From assembly GCA_943333505.2 (NCBI GenBank), contig CALQTN020000032.1:1-49313 (forward strand): 49,313 bases of DNA, read 5' to 3'. The position numbers and the translations under genes were made by a program. Numbering within the stretch: the first letter of the stretch is position 1; every line of letters begins with the position of its first letter. Source of the stretch: Asaia bogorensis. GTDB taxonomy: Bacteria; Pseudomonadota; Alphaproteobacteria; Acetobacterales; Acetobacteraceae. Below the pieces are notes generated by a model. The model was not told the DNA's origin. It worked only from the letters and a program-made list of their open reading frames with translations, and did not search any database. This document shows, piece after piece, positions 26,840 to 36,025 of this stretch.

Positions 26840-28144
26840 TTAATGCAACGCTTGCACACCTTCGACCGCCACCGCGTGTGGCCCTGGCCGCCGCATCTCC
26901 AGCAGTGCGCGCGCGTCACTTTCGCGTCCGGCCTTGAGATAGGCCTTCAGCAAGGTGAACTCGACCAGATCGGTTTGTGCCCGGCTGCCGCCCATGCGCT
27001 CGCGCTGGGTCATCAACGGCGCCAGTGCGTCAATCGCGGTGGTGAAGTCCTGGCGCTGGAACGCCGCAAACGCCCGCGCCAGGGCCGGAATAACCGGGCC
27101 CGCCGGATAGCGTCCGGCGCTCGCCAGCTCCTCCATCCGCTGCACCCGGGCAGCCAGCCCGGCCCCGTCACCGGACGCGGCATCGGCCAGCGCGATGTGC
27201 CAGTCGGCAAACGCCATGCCAGCGCGCGGGAACATCCGGTTGGCGAAATCATGCATCGCCTGCCAGCGCGCCGGGTCATGACGGTGGCCGGCAAGCTCGG
27301 TCCGCCACAGGAAAGAGGTGACATCGGCCAGCACAATCATCGCCGAACCCTGGTAAACATCCGGCGCAAACGACTGATTGTAAAGCCGAAAAGCCTCGGC
27401 ATCATTGCCCGCTTCCAGTTCGCACAGCGCCAGATGCCAGCTCAGATGGCCGTGCAACTGGCCGTCGCGCGCATAGCCCGGTAGAAACCCCGCCATGAAG
27501 GCCCGCGCACCGTCGCGATCGCCATCTTCATAGCAAAGATGCGCCTTGGCATGCGCCACCCACGGGTTGCGCGGATTTTGCGCCAGGGATCGCTCGATGA
27601 CCGGACGCGCCGCATCGCGCTGGCCATTTTCTACCAGCGCGTGGCCGTAATGCGCCCCGAACCACCAGTCATCGCCATAGTGCGGCGCAAGCCGGTCCAG
27701 CAGCGCGACTTGCTCGACCTCCCGTCCGACCCGGCCGGACATCCCGATCAACCCACCCGGCGTGGCGCAGGTATTGAGCAGCATTGCATCCCGCGGCCAG
27801 TCTTCCAGATGGGTCCGCAAGGCGGCCAGCGCGTCGTCCGCCTGGCCCGCAAACACCTTGCCGAAAAAGGCGACATGGCTCGCCTCGCGCCCCTGCAAGC
27901 CGCCGGCCAGGCTGGTGGCGGTGTCCATGGCCGCGCGGGCGCTGACCATATCTGACGCCATTTGCAGCATCCGCGCGCGTGCGACATGTGCCAGGGCAAA
28001 TCCAGGATCGGCGGCGATCGCCTGATCGAAAGCGGCGGCGCCACCGGGGTTGGCACCCAGTACCAGATCGCAGCCCGCGACATAGGCATCGCGCGCGATG
28101 TCCGACGCTGTGGAAACCGTAAGATCATGGCGGTCAGTCAACAT
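26840..28144 (-). CDS. TTC38-like tetratricopeptide protein
   Basis: The 434-residue, mostly helical protein shows the arrangement of the TTC38 family: GAAAFDQAIAADPGFALAHV, EASHVAFFGKVFAGQADDAL, LIGMSGRVGREVEQVALLDR, APHYGDDWWFGAHYGHALVE, and GHLSWHLALCELEAGN. These are spread repeats rather than regular 34-mers. The function of the family in bacteria is not established. It stands between an MFS transporter and acyl-CoA dehydrogenase, with more than 75 bp gaps on both sides, so it may be monocistronic. Confidence 0.75.
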   Translation of the reverse strand: MLTDRHDLTVSTASDIARDAYVAGCDLVLGANPGGAAAFDQAIAADPGFALAHVARARMLQMASDMVSARAAMDTATSLAGGLQGREASHVAFFGKVFAGQADDALAALRTHLEDWPRDAMLLNTCATPGGLIGMSGRVGREVEQVALLDRLAPHYGDDWWFGAHYGHALVENGQRDAARPVIERSLAQNPRNPWVAHAKAHLCYEDGDRDGARAFMAGFLPGYARDGQLHGHLSWHLALCELEAGNDAEAFRLYNQSFAPDVYQGSAMIVLADVTSFLWRTELAGHRHDPARWQAMHDFANRMFPRAGMAFADWHIALADAASGDGAGLAARVQRMEELASAGRYPAGPVIPALARAFAAFQRQDFTTAIDALAPLMTQRERMGGSRAQTDLVEFTLLKAYLKAGRESDARALLEMRRPGPHAVAVEGVQALH

Positions 28145-28231
28145 GCTGGGTTTCCTGTTTCCGGAGGTCTGTCGCTTCCAGTTCTAGCCCAAAGCGTAAT
28201 CACGTGGGCGCGTCGTGTCACGATGCCGGCG

Positions 28232-29485
28232 TCACCCGCGATTGGCTTGTGCCTCAAGCGGCCATAGATGCGCCCACCAATACCAGGCGATGGCAAAGCT
28301 CGCCACGAGCCCGAACACGCAATAGCCCGTTGCAGTCGCCACGAAGCCGAACTGGCGGATCAACACCCCGGCGAGCAGCAGCCCCACCGGCATGCCATAG
28401 ACCGCCAACATCCGAACCCCCATGACCCGCCCACGGAACCGATCGCCCGAGGATCGCAGCAACATCACCGCCATCGGCACCATGCACAGGCTCTGGGTGA
28501 AACCGGCCAGCATCAACAAGCCAATCCCAAGCACGGGATGGCTGGTGTGGGCATATAGCAGCAGCGCCGAGTACCACACAAAGGCAAAGCAAATCATGAT
28601 CCGCCCGGCCGGGATCATCCGGCCCGCGGTGCTAAGGGTGATCGAGCCGAGCAACCCGCCAAACGCAAAACCCGCCGCCAGGAAGCCGAGACCAGACTGG
28701 TCCATGCCGTAAATATCGCGCGCCACATAGGGCAGCAGCCCGCCAGAAAGCGGGAACGCACAGAAATTGACCAGGAATGCCAACACCATCGCCGCCAGCA
28801 GACGCGGCGTGGTCCAGACATAAGCCAAGCCTTCCTGCACATCGCGCAACGGCGATGCCACCGCCGCCATGGTCAGGTTTGGCGCGGGCCGCGCAATGCG
28901 CAGGCTCAGCGTCAGGCTCGCCAGATAGAACAGCACCACGATCATATAAGCCGATGCCATGCCGACCAGCGCAAACAGCGCGGCGCCGACCAGGGCCCCG
29001 GCGATGCGGGCGGAATCCTGGGTCGTGCGCGATATCCCCATCGCGGCCATCAACTGGTCCGCCGGCATCAGGCTTCCCACCAGCGTATTGCGGACCGCCA
29101 GATCCGAGGGCCGCACCAGCCCCATGCAAAACGCGACGGCGAACACATGGATCGGCGACAGCACGCCGAACACGGCAAACAGCGTGAGGAAGCTGGCCTG
29201 AACCGCATAGAAGCCGCGCATCAGGCACAGCAGATTGCGCAGCCCGATCCGATCGCCCGCCACCCCGAACAGCGGCGCCAGCAAAGTGCCGGTGAATTGT
29301 AACGCGCCGAATACGGTCAGCATCAGCACTGATTTGGTTTCAACCAGCACATACCAGCCCAGGATCAGCGTCTCCATCTCGAACGCCCACGACGTCAGCA
29401 GATCCGCCGGCCACATGAAGCGGAAGCTGCGGTTGCCGAACGGCGCAAGCAACGACGGGCGCGCGCCTGCCGACAATCCTGACAT
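28232..29485 (-). CDS. MFS transporter
   Basis: The 417-residue integral membrane protein has about 12 hydrophobic segments. A cytosolic loop after helix 2 (GVAGDRIGLRN) fits motif A (GxxxDRxGR), repeated in the second half as RFRGRVMGV. It belongs to the drug/effector-type MFS group, and the substrate is unknown. It is intact, unlike the decayed MFS gene at 3.6-4.4 kb. It is separated from the RACo-like gene by a 74-bp gap. Confidence 0.85.
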   Translation of the reverse strand: MSGLSAGARPSLLAPFGNRSFRFMWPADLLTSWAFEMETLILGWYVLVETKSVLMLTVFGALQFTGTLLAPLFGVAGDRIGLRNLLCLMRGFYAVQASFLTLFAVFGVLSPIHVFAVAFCMGLVRPSDLAVRNTLVGSLMPADQLMAAMGISRTTQDSARIAGALVGAALFALVGMASAYMIVVLFYLASLTLSLRIARPAPNLTMAAVASPLRDVQEGLAYVWTTPRLLAAMVLAFLVNFCAFPLSGGLLPYVARDIYGMDQSGLGFLAAGFAFGGLLGSITLSTAGRMIPAGRIMICFAFVWYSALLLYAHTSHPVLGIGLLMLAGFTQSLCMVPMAVMLLRSSGDRFRGRVMGVRMLAVYGMPVGLLLAGVLIRQFGFVATATGYCVFGLVASFAIAWYWWAHLWPLEAQANRG

Positions 29486-29559
29486 TTTCCTCGCCCTAAC
29501 GCGTTCTTGTTCTTGGGACGGTAACCATGGTGGTGGCGCGGCACAACCCGTGGGACCGA

Positions 29560-31527
29560 TCAGCCTGGCCTGCGCCGGCCTTTCCGGGTCGGAACCGCAA
29601 TCGGCAACGCCACCTCAGCCGCCAGGTTCGGATAGGGCGCGGACGCATGCGGAAACGCCATCGCGTCAACAAAATGCGCCTGAAACCGCGGTTCCAGCGC
29701 GGTCTCGATCTTCTCGATCCGCCGCACCAGCGCTTCGACCTCGGCGCGATGCCCGCGATTGAGCAGCGCCATCCGCGCCCCGGTCCCCGCCGCATTGCCG
29801 ATCGCCGAAACCCGGTCCAGCCGACAATCCGGGATCAGCCCTAAAATCATCGCGTATTTCGGATCGATATAGCTGCCAAACGCCCCGGCGAGCTTGATGC
29901 GATCCACGGTTTCGACACCCAGTTCATCCATCAGCAGCCTGACCCCCGCGTAGAGCGCCCCTTTGGCCAGTTGGATGGCGCGAATATCGGTCTGGGTGAC
30001 CGAGAGCGGCACCTTGCCCTGCCACAGCAGAAAATCCTGGCTGCGGCCATTCTGGCGCAGGCGCGGATGCGCGCGGTCGGTCATCCGCCCATCGGCGGCA
30101 ATGATCCCGGCAAGGAACATTTCCGCCACCGCCTCGATAATCCCCGACCCGCAAATCCCGGTCACCCCGGTGGCCTCGGTTTCGTCCGCAAAACCCGGCT
30201 CGTCCGACCACGGATCGACGCCGAGCACTTTCACCCGTACGTCCCAGCTTTCGCGGTCAATCCGCACCCGTTCGATCGCCCCCGGAGCGGCGCGTTGCCC
30301 GGATGAGATTTGCGCGCCTTCAAATGCCGGCCCGGTTGGCGATGATGCGGCGAGCACACGGTGGCGGTTGCCGAGCAGGATTTCGGCATTGGTGCCAACA
30401 TCGATCACCAGCGTGGTTTCGTCATGGTGCTGCGGCCCGTCGGCCAGGGCCACCCCCGCTGCATCGGCACCGACATGCCCGGCAATGCAGGGCAACATAT
30501 ACAACCGCCCGCCGGGATGGATCGCGAGGCCCACATCGCGCGCCGCCAGCCGCAGCGCGCCGGAAACCGCCAGCGCGAACGGCGCCTGTCCCAGTTCGGA
30601 TGGGTCAAGCCCGAGATAAAGATGATGCATCACCGGATTGCCGACAATCGCCGCATCCAGGATGTCCTCGGCACCAATCCCCGCTTGCCCCGCCAGCCGG
30701 GTTACCAGCGTGGCCAGCGCGCCGCGCACCGCCTCGGTCAGCGCGGACCGGTCGCCAGGGTTCATCATCAGCCAGGAAATCCGGCTCATTAAATCCTCGC
30801 CGAAGCGGATTTGCGGGTTCGACGTCCCCGCCGAGGCCACAATCCGGCCGCTGAGCAAATCCACCAGATGCCCGGCGATGGTGGTCGAGCCGATATCGAA
30901 GGCGAGGCCGAACACACGGGCGCGAACCCCAGGCCATAACGCCACCAGCAAGGGGCGGTCGCAATCCTGATGCAGCGCCGCCGTCACCTGCCAGTTGCCG
31001 GCCCGCAGGATGCGCTGAATATCGCCCAATAGCGGCGGGTCGATCGCGACGCCCGGCAGACCAAGCGCTTCCAACAGGCGATCCGCATCGCCCAACGGCG
31101 CATCCATGTCGGGTTCGGCGACCTGCACAGTCACCAGCGATATCGCGCTGTCGATCACGATCCGCCGAACCTCGGCGCGCTTCCTCATAATCTGGCGGTT
31201 GGTGGCAAATTCGCTCGGCACATCGATCACCAGATCGCCGGTGATCTTTGCCGCACAGGACAGGCGCCGATGGGCCGCCAGACCGCGCGGTCGCCAGCTT
31301 GCCTCGGTCGCACCAGGTGCCGACAGATGATCGTGGGCCGACACAATCCCATGCTTGTCGAACACCCCGGCCGCGACCTCGACCTGGCAGCGCCCGCACA
31401 GTCCGCGACCGCCGCACACTGACTCGACATAAACCCCAAGCGAGCGCGCCGCATCGAGCAACACCGTCCCGCCGGCAAACCGTCCGCGCCTGCCGCTTGG
31501 CATGAACACCACCAGATGGTCGGTCAC
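29560..31527 (-). CDS. RACo-type ATP-dependent reductive activator of corrinoid proteins
   Basis: The 655-residue protein has an N-terminal plant-type [2Fe-2S] domain with ligands Cys38, Cys44, Cys47 and Cys91 (C-x5-C-x2-C...C). A linker follows, then a large ASKHA-fold C-terminal part (DIGSTTIAGHLVDL, VIDVGTNAEILLG, LAGAFGSYID). RACo/RamA-like proteins use ATP to reduce inactive Co(II) corrinoid back to Co(I). Here the target is most likely the corrinoid carrier encoded divergently at 32.9 kb. It overlaps the small PF13769-type gene by 4 nt, so they form one operon. Confidence 0.87.
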   Translation of the reverse strand: MTDHLVVFMPSGRRGRFAGGTVLLDAARSLGVYVESVCGGRGLCGRCQVEVAAGVFDKHGIVSAHDHLSAPGATEASWRPRGLAAHRRLSCAAKITGDLVIDVPSEFATNRQIMRKRAEVRRIVIDSAISLVTVQVAEPDMDAPLGDADRLLEALGLPGVAIDPPLLGDIQRILRAGNWQVTAALHQDCDRPLLVALWPGVRARVFGLAFDIGSTTIAGHLVDLLSGRIVASAGTSNPQIRFGEDLMSRISWLMMNPGDRSALTEAVRGALATLVTRLAGQAGIGAEDILDAAIVGNPVMHHLYLGLDPSELGQAPFALAVSGALRLAARDVGLAIHPGGRLYMLPCIAGHVGADAAGVALADGPQHHDETTLVIDVGTNAEILLGNRHRVLAASSPTGPAFEGAQISSGQRAAPGAIERVRIDRESWDVRVKVLGVDPWSDEPGFADETEATGVTGICGSGIIEAVAEMFLAGIIAADGRMTDRAHPRLRQNGRSQDFLLWQGKVPLSVTQTDIRAIQLAKGALYAGVRLLMDELGVETVDRIKLAGAFGSYIDPKYAMILGLIPDCRLDRVSAIGNAAGTGARMALLNRGHRAEVEALVRRIEKIETALEPRFQAHFVDAMAFPHASAPYPNLAAEVALPIAVPTRKGRRRPG

Positions 31528-31826
31528 GGCGGCGCGTGCCCGCCGTTCAGAACCAGTGCTTCAACGGCCGCGCTGTTGTACTCCCCCGTCAGCATCGCCA
31601 GCGCTGCGTCCGCCTCGGCCACCAGATCGTCGCCACAAGGTTCCGGCGTGCCGCGCCGCCATTGCGCCAGATAGGTGTCAGAGTCGCGCGCGCCGACCTG
31701 CATCGCGGCGCGGTCGATTGCCTGGATGAAGCGTTCCGGCAATTCGCGACGTTCGGCCCGACGGCCGATGCGTACCATCACCTGGGCGGGAATATCCCGC
31801 CAAAAAACCACGATGCGCTCTGCCAC
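31524..31826 (-). CDS. PF13769-type 'virulence factor' small protein
   Basis: The 100-residue product has the layout of the family Pfam names Virulence_fact: VFWRDIPAQVMVRIGRRAER, LPERFIQAIDRAAM, DTYLAQWRRG and a Leu-rich end. The name is historical and no virulence role is implied. I place the start at GTG 31826 (V-AERIVVFW) with GAGG upstream. The longer frame to 31961 crosses the divergent gene and lacks similarity. It is translationally coupled to the RACo-like activator and divergent from the homocysteine methyltransferase. It may help maturation or activation of the corrinoid enzyme. Confidence 0.75.
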   Translation of the reverse strand: MAERIVVFWRDIPAQVMVRIGRRAERRELPERFIQAIDRAAMQVGARDSDTYLAQWRRGTPEPCGDDLVAEADAALAMLTGEYNSAAVEALVLNGGHAPP

Positions 31827-31894
31827 TTTACGCCTCAACTGGACCAACCGGGCGCTTTGTGACAGGAACACCCCCCTGCCAGCAATGGGTTGCA

Positions 31895-32890
31895 ACAATG
31901 CTCGAAGACCTGCTTCGCACGCGTGACTGGCTGCTCGCCGATGGCGCCACCGGCACGACATTGTTCGCCATGGGGCTGACCTCGGGCGAGGCCCCGGAAT
32001 TGTGGAACGAGGCGCATCCCGACCGCATCCGCCGGCTGCACCAGGATTTCGTCACCGCCGGCGCCGACATCATCCTGACCAATAGTTTCGGCGGCACCGC
32101 GCGGCGCTTGATGCTGCATCATGCAGAAGGCCGGGTGGTCGAACTTAACCGCCTCGCCGCCCAGCACGCCCGCGCCGTCGCCAACAGGGCAGACCGGCCG
32201 ATCGTGGTTGCCGGATCGGTCGGCCCGACCGGCGATCTGTTCGCGCCATTGGGCGCGCTCACCGAAGCCGAGGCGGTGGATATTTTCGCCGAACAGATCG
32301 AGGGGCTGAAACAGGGCGGCGCCGATCTGATCTGGATCGAGACCATGTCAGCGGTCGAAGAAATGCGCGCCGCCGCCACCGCCGCCGCCCGATGCGGCAT
32401 GCAATACACCGTCACCGCGAGCTTCGACACCGCCGGCCGTACCATGATGGGCATCACCCCCGAAGCCATGGCCGAGGCTACCACCGGCTTCATCCCGGCC
32501 CCGCACGGCATTGGCTGCAATTGCGGCGTGGGGGCGTCGGACCTGCTGGTATCGGTGCTCGGCATCACCGCCGCACAGCCGGATGCCATGGTGATTGCCA
32601 AGGCCAATTGCGGCATCCCGCAAGTCCGCGGCGGCAGCATCGATTACACCGGCACACCGGAGTTGATGGCGGATTACGCCCGCCTCGCCTGCGACAGCGG
32701 CGCCCGCATCATCGGCGGCTGCTGTGGCACCACGTCGGACCATCTGCTCGCCATGCGACGCTCACTCGAAGGCTACCGGCGCGGTGATCGCCCGGATACC
32801 GACATATTGGTCGCCTGCCTCGGCGCGCTCGCCTCCCCGCCCGCGCGCGAAGGTGCAACCCGCCGCGCCACCCGCCGCTCAGGAGCCTGA
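31895..32890 (+). CDS. Homocysteine S-methyltransferase (MetH Hcy-domain homologue)
   Basis: The 331-residue (beta/alpha)8 protein matches the homocysteine-binding domain of MetH. LADGATGTTL opens the barrel. Zinc ligands are Cys209 (GCNCGVG) and Cys275-Cys276 (GGCCGTT). It would accept a methyl group from a methyl-corrinoid carrier to make methionine. Methionine synthase is normally one polypeptide, and here the corrinoid domain is a separate downstream gene (5-nt gap). ATG 31895 gives the family N-terminus, although its ribosome-binding site is poor. The final 35 residues are Ala/Arg-rich and unlike the family core. Confidence 0.87.
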   Translation, partial: TMLEDLLRTRDWLLADGATGTTLFAMGLTSGEAPELWNEAHPDRIRRLHQDFVTAGADIILTNSFGGTARRLMLHHAEGRVVELNRLAAQHARAVANRADRPIVVAGSVGPTGDLFAPLGALTEAEAVDIFAEQIEGLKQGGADLIWIETMSAVEEMRAAATAAARCGMQYTVTASFDTAGRTMMGITPEAMAEATTGFIPAPHGIGCNCGVGASDLLVSVLGITAAQPDAMVIAKANCGIPQVRGGSIDYTGTPELMADYARLACDSGARIIGGCCGTTSDHLLAMRRSLEGYRRGDRPDTDILVACLGALASPPAREGATRRATRRSGA

Positions 32891-32895
32891 ACACG

Positions 32896-33590
<695 letters not shown>

Positions 33591-33594
<4 letters not shown>

Positions 33595-34187
33595 CGCCGG
33601 ACCGCGTTCTGGTGATCGCCTGCGGGGCGCTGGCCCGCGAAATCGGCGCGATCACCAAGGGTGCGGGGCTCAACCATATCGATCTGGTCTGCCTGCCAGC
33701 CAGCTTGCACAACACCCCTGACCGCATCCCCGGTGCGGTGCAGGGCGCAATCACCGCGGGGCGCCAAACCCACGACCACATCTTCGTTGCCTATGCCGAT
33801 TGCGGCACGGGCGGAGCGCTCGATCGGGTGCTGCGCGACGAAAACATCGAGCACCTGCCCGGCCCGCATTGCTACGCCTTCTATTCAGGGGTCGAACCCT
33901 TCCTTGCCGCCGGTGACGCCGATATGCGCAGCTTCTTCCTCACCGATTTCCTTGCCCGGCAGTTCGAAACCCTAGTCATCAAACCACTTGGGTTGGATCG
34001 CCATCCCGAACTGCGCGATGCCTATTTCGGGCAGTACGAGGCGCTGGTTTATCTGGCACAGACCGATGATGCCACCCTCAATAAGGCCGCGACCGATGCC
34101 GCGATCCGGTTGGGCTTGCGCTATGAGCGGCGGTTTGTCGGGTATGGCGATTTGGCGTTGGCAGAATTCTTCACTCCCGCGCCATGA
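33591..34187 (+). CDS. DUF1638 protein
   Basis: The 198-residue protein shows the DUF1638 pattern: RVLVIACGALAREIGAITK, then LHNTPDRIPGAV, VAYADCGTGGALDRVL and HCYAFYSGVEPFL. Its Cys/His-rich conserved residues suggest a metal or corrinoid contact, but no reaction is proven. I infer start TTG 33591, overlapping the corrinoid gene's stop as TTGA. A longer frame to 33516 lies inside the corrinoid gene. DUF1638 proteins recur next to bmt/mtb-type corrinoid genes, so a role in this methyl-transfer system is likely. It overlaps the convergent DUF3857 gene by 17 bp. Confidence 0.8.
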
Positions 34188-36021
34188 GAAACACCAAACC
34201 CCTGGTATCCTCCAGCGGTGCAAAAGCCAGCGCCTCCAAGGCCGGATATTCGTCGGGGGTGACAACATTCCGCCGCACAATTAAGTGTCGGTGCACATGA
34301 ATAGTCTGCCCCTCGGCGCGATAATGCGCCTCGTAGCGCCCGATGTCGTTGTCGAAAACCACATCGCGCGGCAGCCGCGCGATGTGCCAGCCATCCGGCA
34401 CCGCGAGCGCCACATCCCAGCGATAATCCCGCGCCCCCACCCAGGCCGGGGTGCGCCTGGGTCCGGATGCGGTCTGGCGCAGCAGATCGCGCAGCCCAGA
34501 CATCGCAAGCGGCCCAACCCCCTGCGGCACCTGCAACGTCATCGCGTCACCAAGCCGGTTAAGCACGCGCGGGCTCGTCCAGTCAGCCGATAATTGCAGC
34601 GGCTGCGACAGATCGCGCGGGTTGGACGCCACATAAATCCCCGCCCCACCTTCCGGGGTCGCGGCGATTGCCTGCCCGGCCAGTTGCTCCAACGAACTGG
34701 CCTCGGCGATCAGGCCACGCACATAGGCCTCGGCGGTGGGCGACATCTCGAAATCGGCATGGCCGGTAATGGTGCCCGATACGTCGAGGCTGGTGCGCAA
34801 CCGGGCATGGTAGCGCGATTGCGCCGGTGTCAGCTCCGGGGTTCGCCCCAGTCGGCCCGCATCGGTGACGTGAACCGCCAGCTTCCCGGTCAAATTGGGT
34901 TGCAGGGCATCGAACCGGCTGAAGCGGCTGAACATGTTCACATAACGGTCGAAATCTGGCAGATACAGAATGACCTGATTGATGAAAAATGGCGTCCACA
35001 ACACCGGATCTCGCGTGCGTACGCCTTCTTCAACCAGGACCAGTTCAGCCGGGATGCCGCGCGCGGCCAGCAATGCCTGTGTCAACACCGACATGTCGCG
35101 CCCATCGCCATAGCCGGATTGCAGCACTTCGAGCGCCGGGCGCGGCGCGAAACCTTCCACCGGGTTCAGGGTCAGCGCCATCGGTCGGATCGCGGTCTTG
35201 ACCCAGTCATGGATCGCACGCGCGGCCGCCTCGTCGAGCAAATCGCCGACGATCCGGTCCGCCAGCGCCTGCAACGCAGGCTGCACCACCCCGGTTCCCC
35301 GCGCCGCCTTCGCGGTAATCGCACCGATGGTTTCGAAGTCGGGCAAGCTCGTCGCCTGAAATTGCGGCATGAAATCGTTGATGTTGACCATGCCCGGCTC
35401 GATATCCTGGCCGGCGTGATCGGCAAGGCGGGCGACGATATGGCGCAGTCCGCCATCGCTGGTATCGGCGACGGTGGTGCCCCCACGGGCGCGCCAGGTG
35501 AGCGGGATGCTGGCGGGCAGATCGATGCGGATTTCGCTGAGGGCAGTGTCCCACGCGAACTCGGGCATCCAGAAGGTGTTGAACCCAAGCAATGACGGCG
35601 CGGCGCGATCCATTTTCCACACCACATGGGTGCGGCTGCCAAGCCGCAGTTGCGGGAAGAGCACCGTTATGGTCCGGCTGGTGACAAACCCGACGACATT
35701 GGCGGCCATCGGGGTAATGCGGGTAAACACGCTCGATGGCGGCACTATCACCCGCGTTCCGTCGGGCTGATCCACCCAGGCTTCGACCAGTTCAACGCTT
35801 TGCTTGGATGGATAGAACAGCATTGTCGCCCGGTCACGCATGCCCAGGCCGCGCTGGGTCAGCAAGGTCCAGTCCTGGGTGCTGGTCAGCACGTAGCCGA
35901 GCCCGGGGTTCACGATATAGTGGGCTATCGACCGGTCGAGCCTTGCATGCACGACCGGCTCAGCCCAAGCCGGCGCCGCGAGCAGGCAGAGCACAACCAG
36001 CGCGCGCAACATCGTCGCCAT
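34171..36021 (-). CDS. DUF3857/transglutaminase-like protein, catalytically dead copy 3
   Basis: The 616-residue exported protein has a signal peptide (about 1-21). A DUF3857 domain follows (about 30-230, with LVEAWVDQPDGTRVIVP and GSRTHVVWKM), then a transglutaminase-like core and a DUF2569/beta-rich tail. It aligns with the two upstream copies almost without gaps, yet the catalytic Cys is Gly307 (codon 35101-35103, GYGDGRD) and the His is Gln349 (codon 34975-34977). NIRYVAVYLN has become AIRPMALTLN. It cannot be a cysteine acyltransferase or protease of the family type. It may act as a binding pseudoenzyme. The 616-codon length favours ATG 36021 over 36039. Confidence 0.87.
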   Translation of the reverse strand: MATMLRALVVLCLLAAPAWAEPVVHARLDRSIAHYIVNPGLGYVLTSTQDWTLLTQRGLGMRDRATMLFYPSKQSVELVEAWVDQPDGTRVIVPPSSVFTRITPMAANVVGFVTSRTITVLFPQLRLGSRTHVVWKMDRAAPSLLGFNTFWMPEFAWDTALSEIRIDLPASIPLTWRARGGTTVADTSDGGLRHIVARLADHAGQDIEPGMVNINDFMPQFQATSLPDFETIGAITAKAARGTGVVQPALQALADRIVGDLLDEAAARAIHDWVKTAIRPMALTLNPVEGFAPRPALEVLQSGYGDGRDMSVLTQALLAARGIPAELVLVEEGVRTRDPVLWTPFFINQVILYLPDFDRYVNMFSRFSRFDALQPNLTGKLAVHVTDAGRLGRTPELTPAQSRYHARLRTSLDVSGTITGHADFEMSPTAEAYVRGLIAEASSLEQLAGQAIAATPEGGAGIYVASNPRDLSQPLQLSADWTSPRVLNRLGDAMTLQVPQGVGPLAMSGLRDLLRQTASGPRRTPAWVGARDYRWDVALAVPDGWHIARLPRDVVFDNDIGRYEAHYRAEGQTIHVHRHLIVRRNVVTPDEYPALEALAFAPLEDTRGLVFLMARE

Positions 36022-36025
36022 GCTT

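Noticed and set aside
31827-31894. Cobalamin or SAM riboswitch in the divergent gap before the methyltransferase
   Set aside because: The 68-bp gap is too short, and I see no B12-box or SAM-I-like core.
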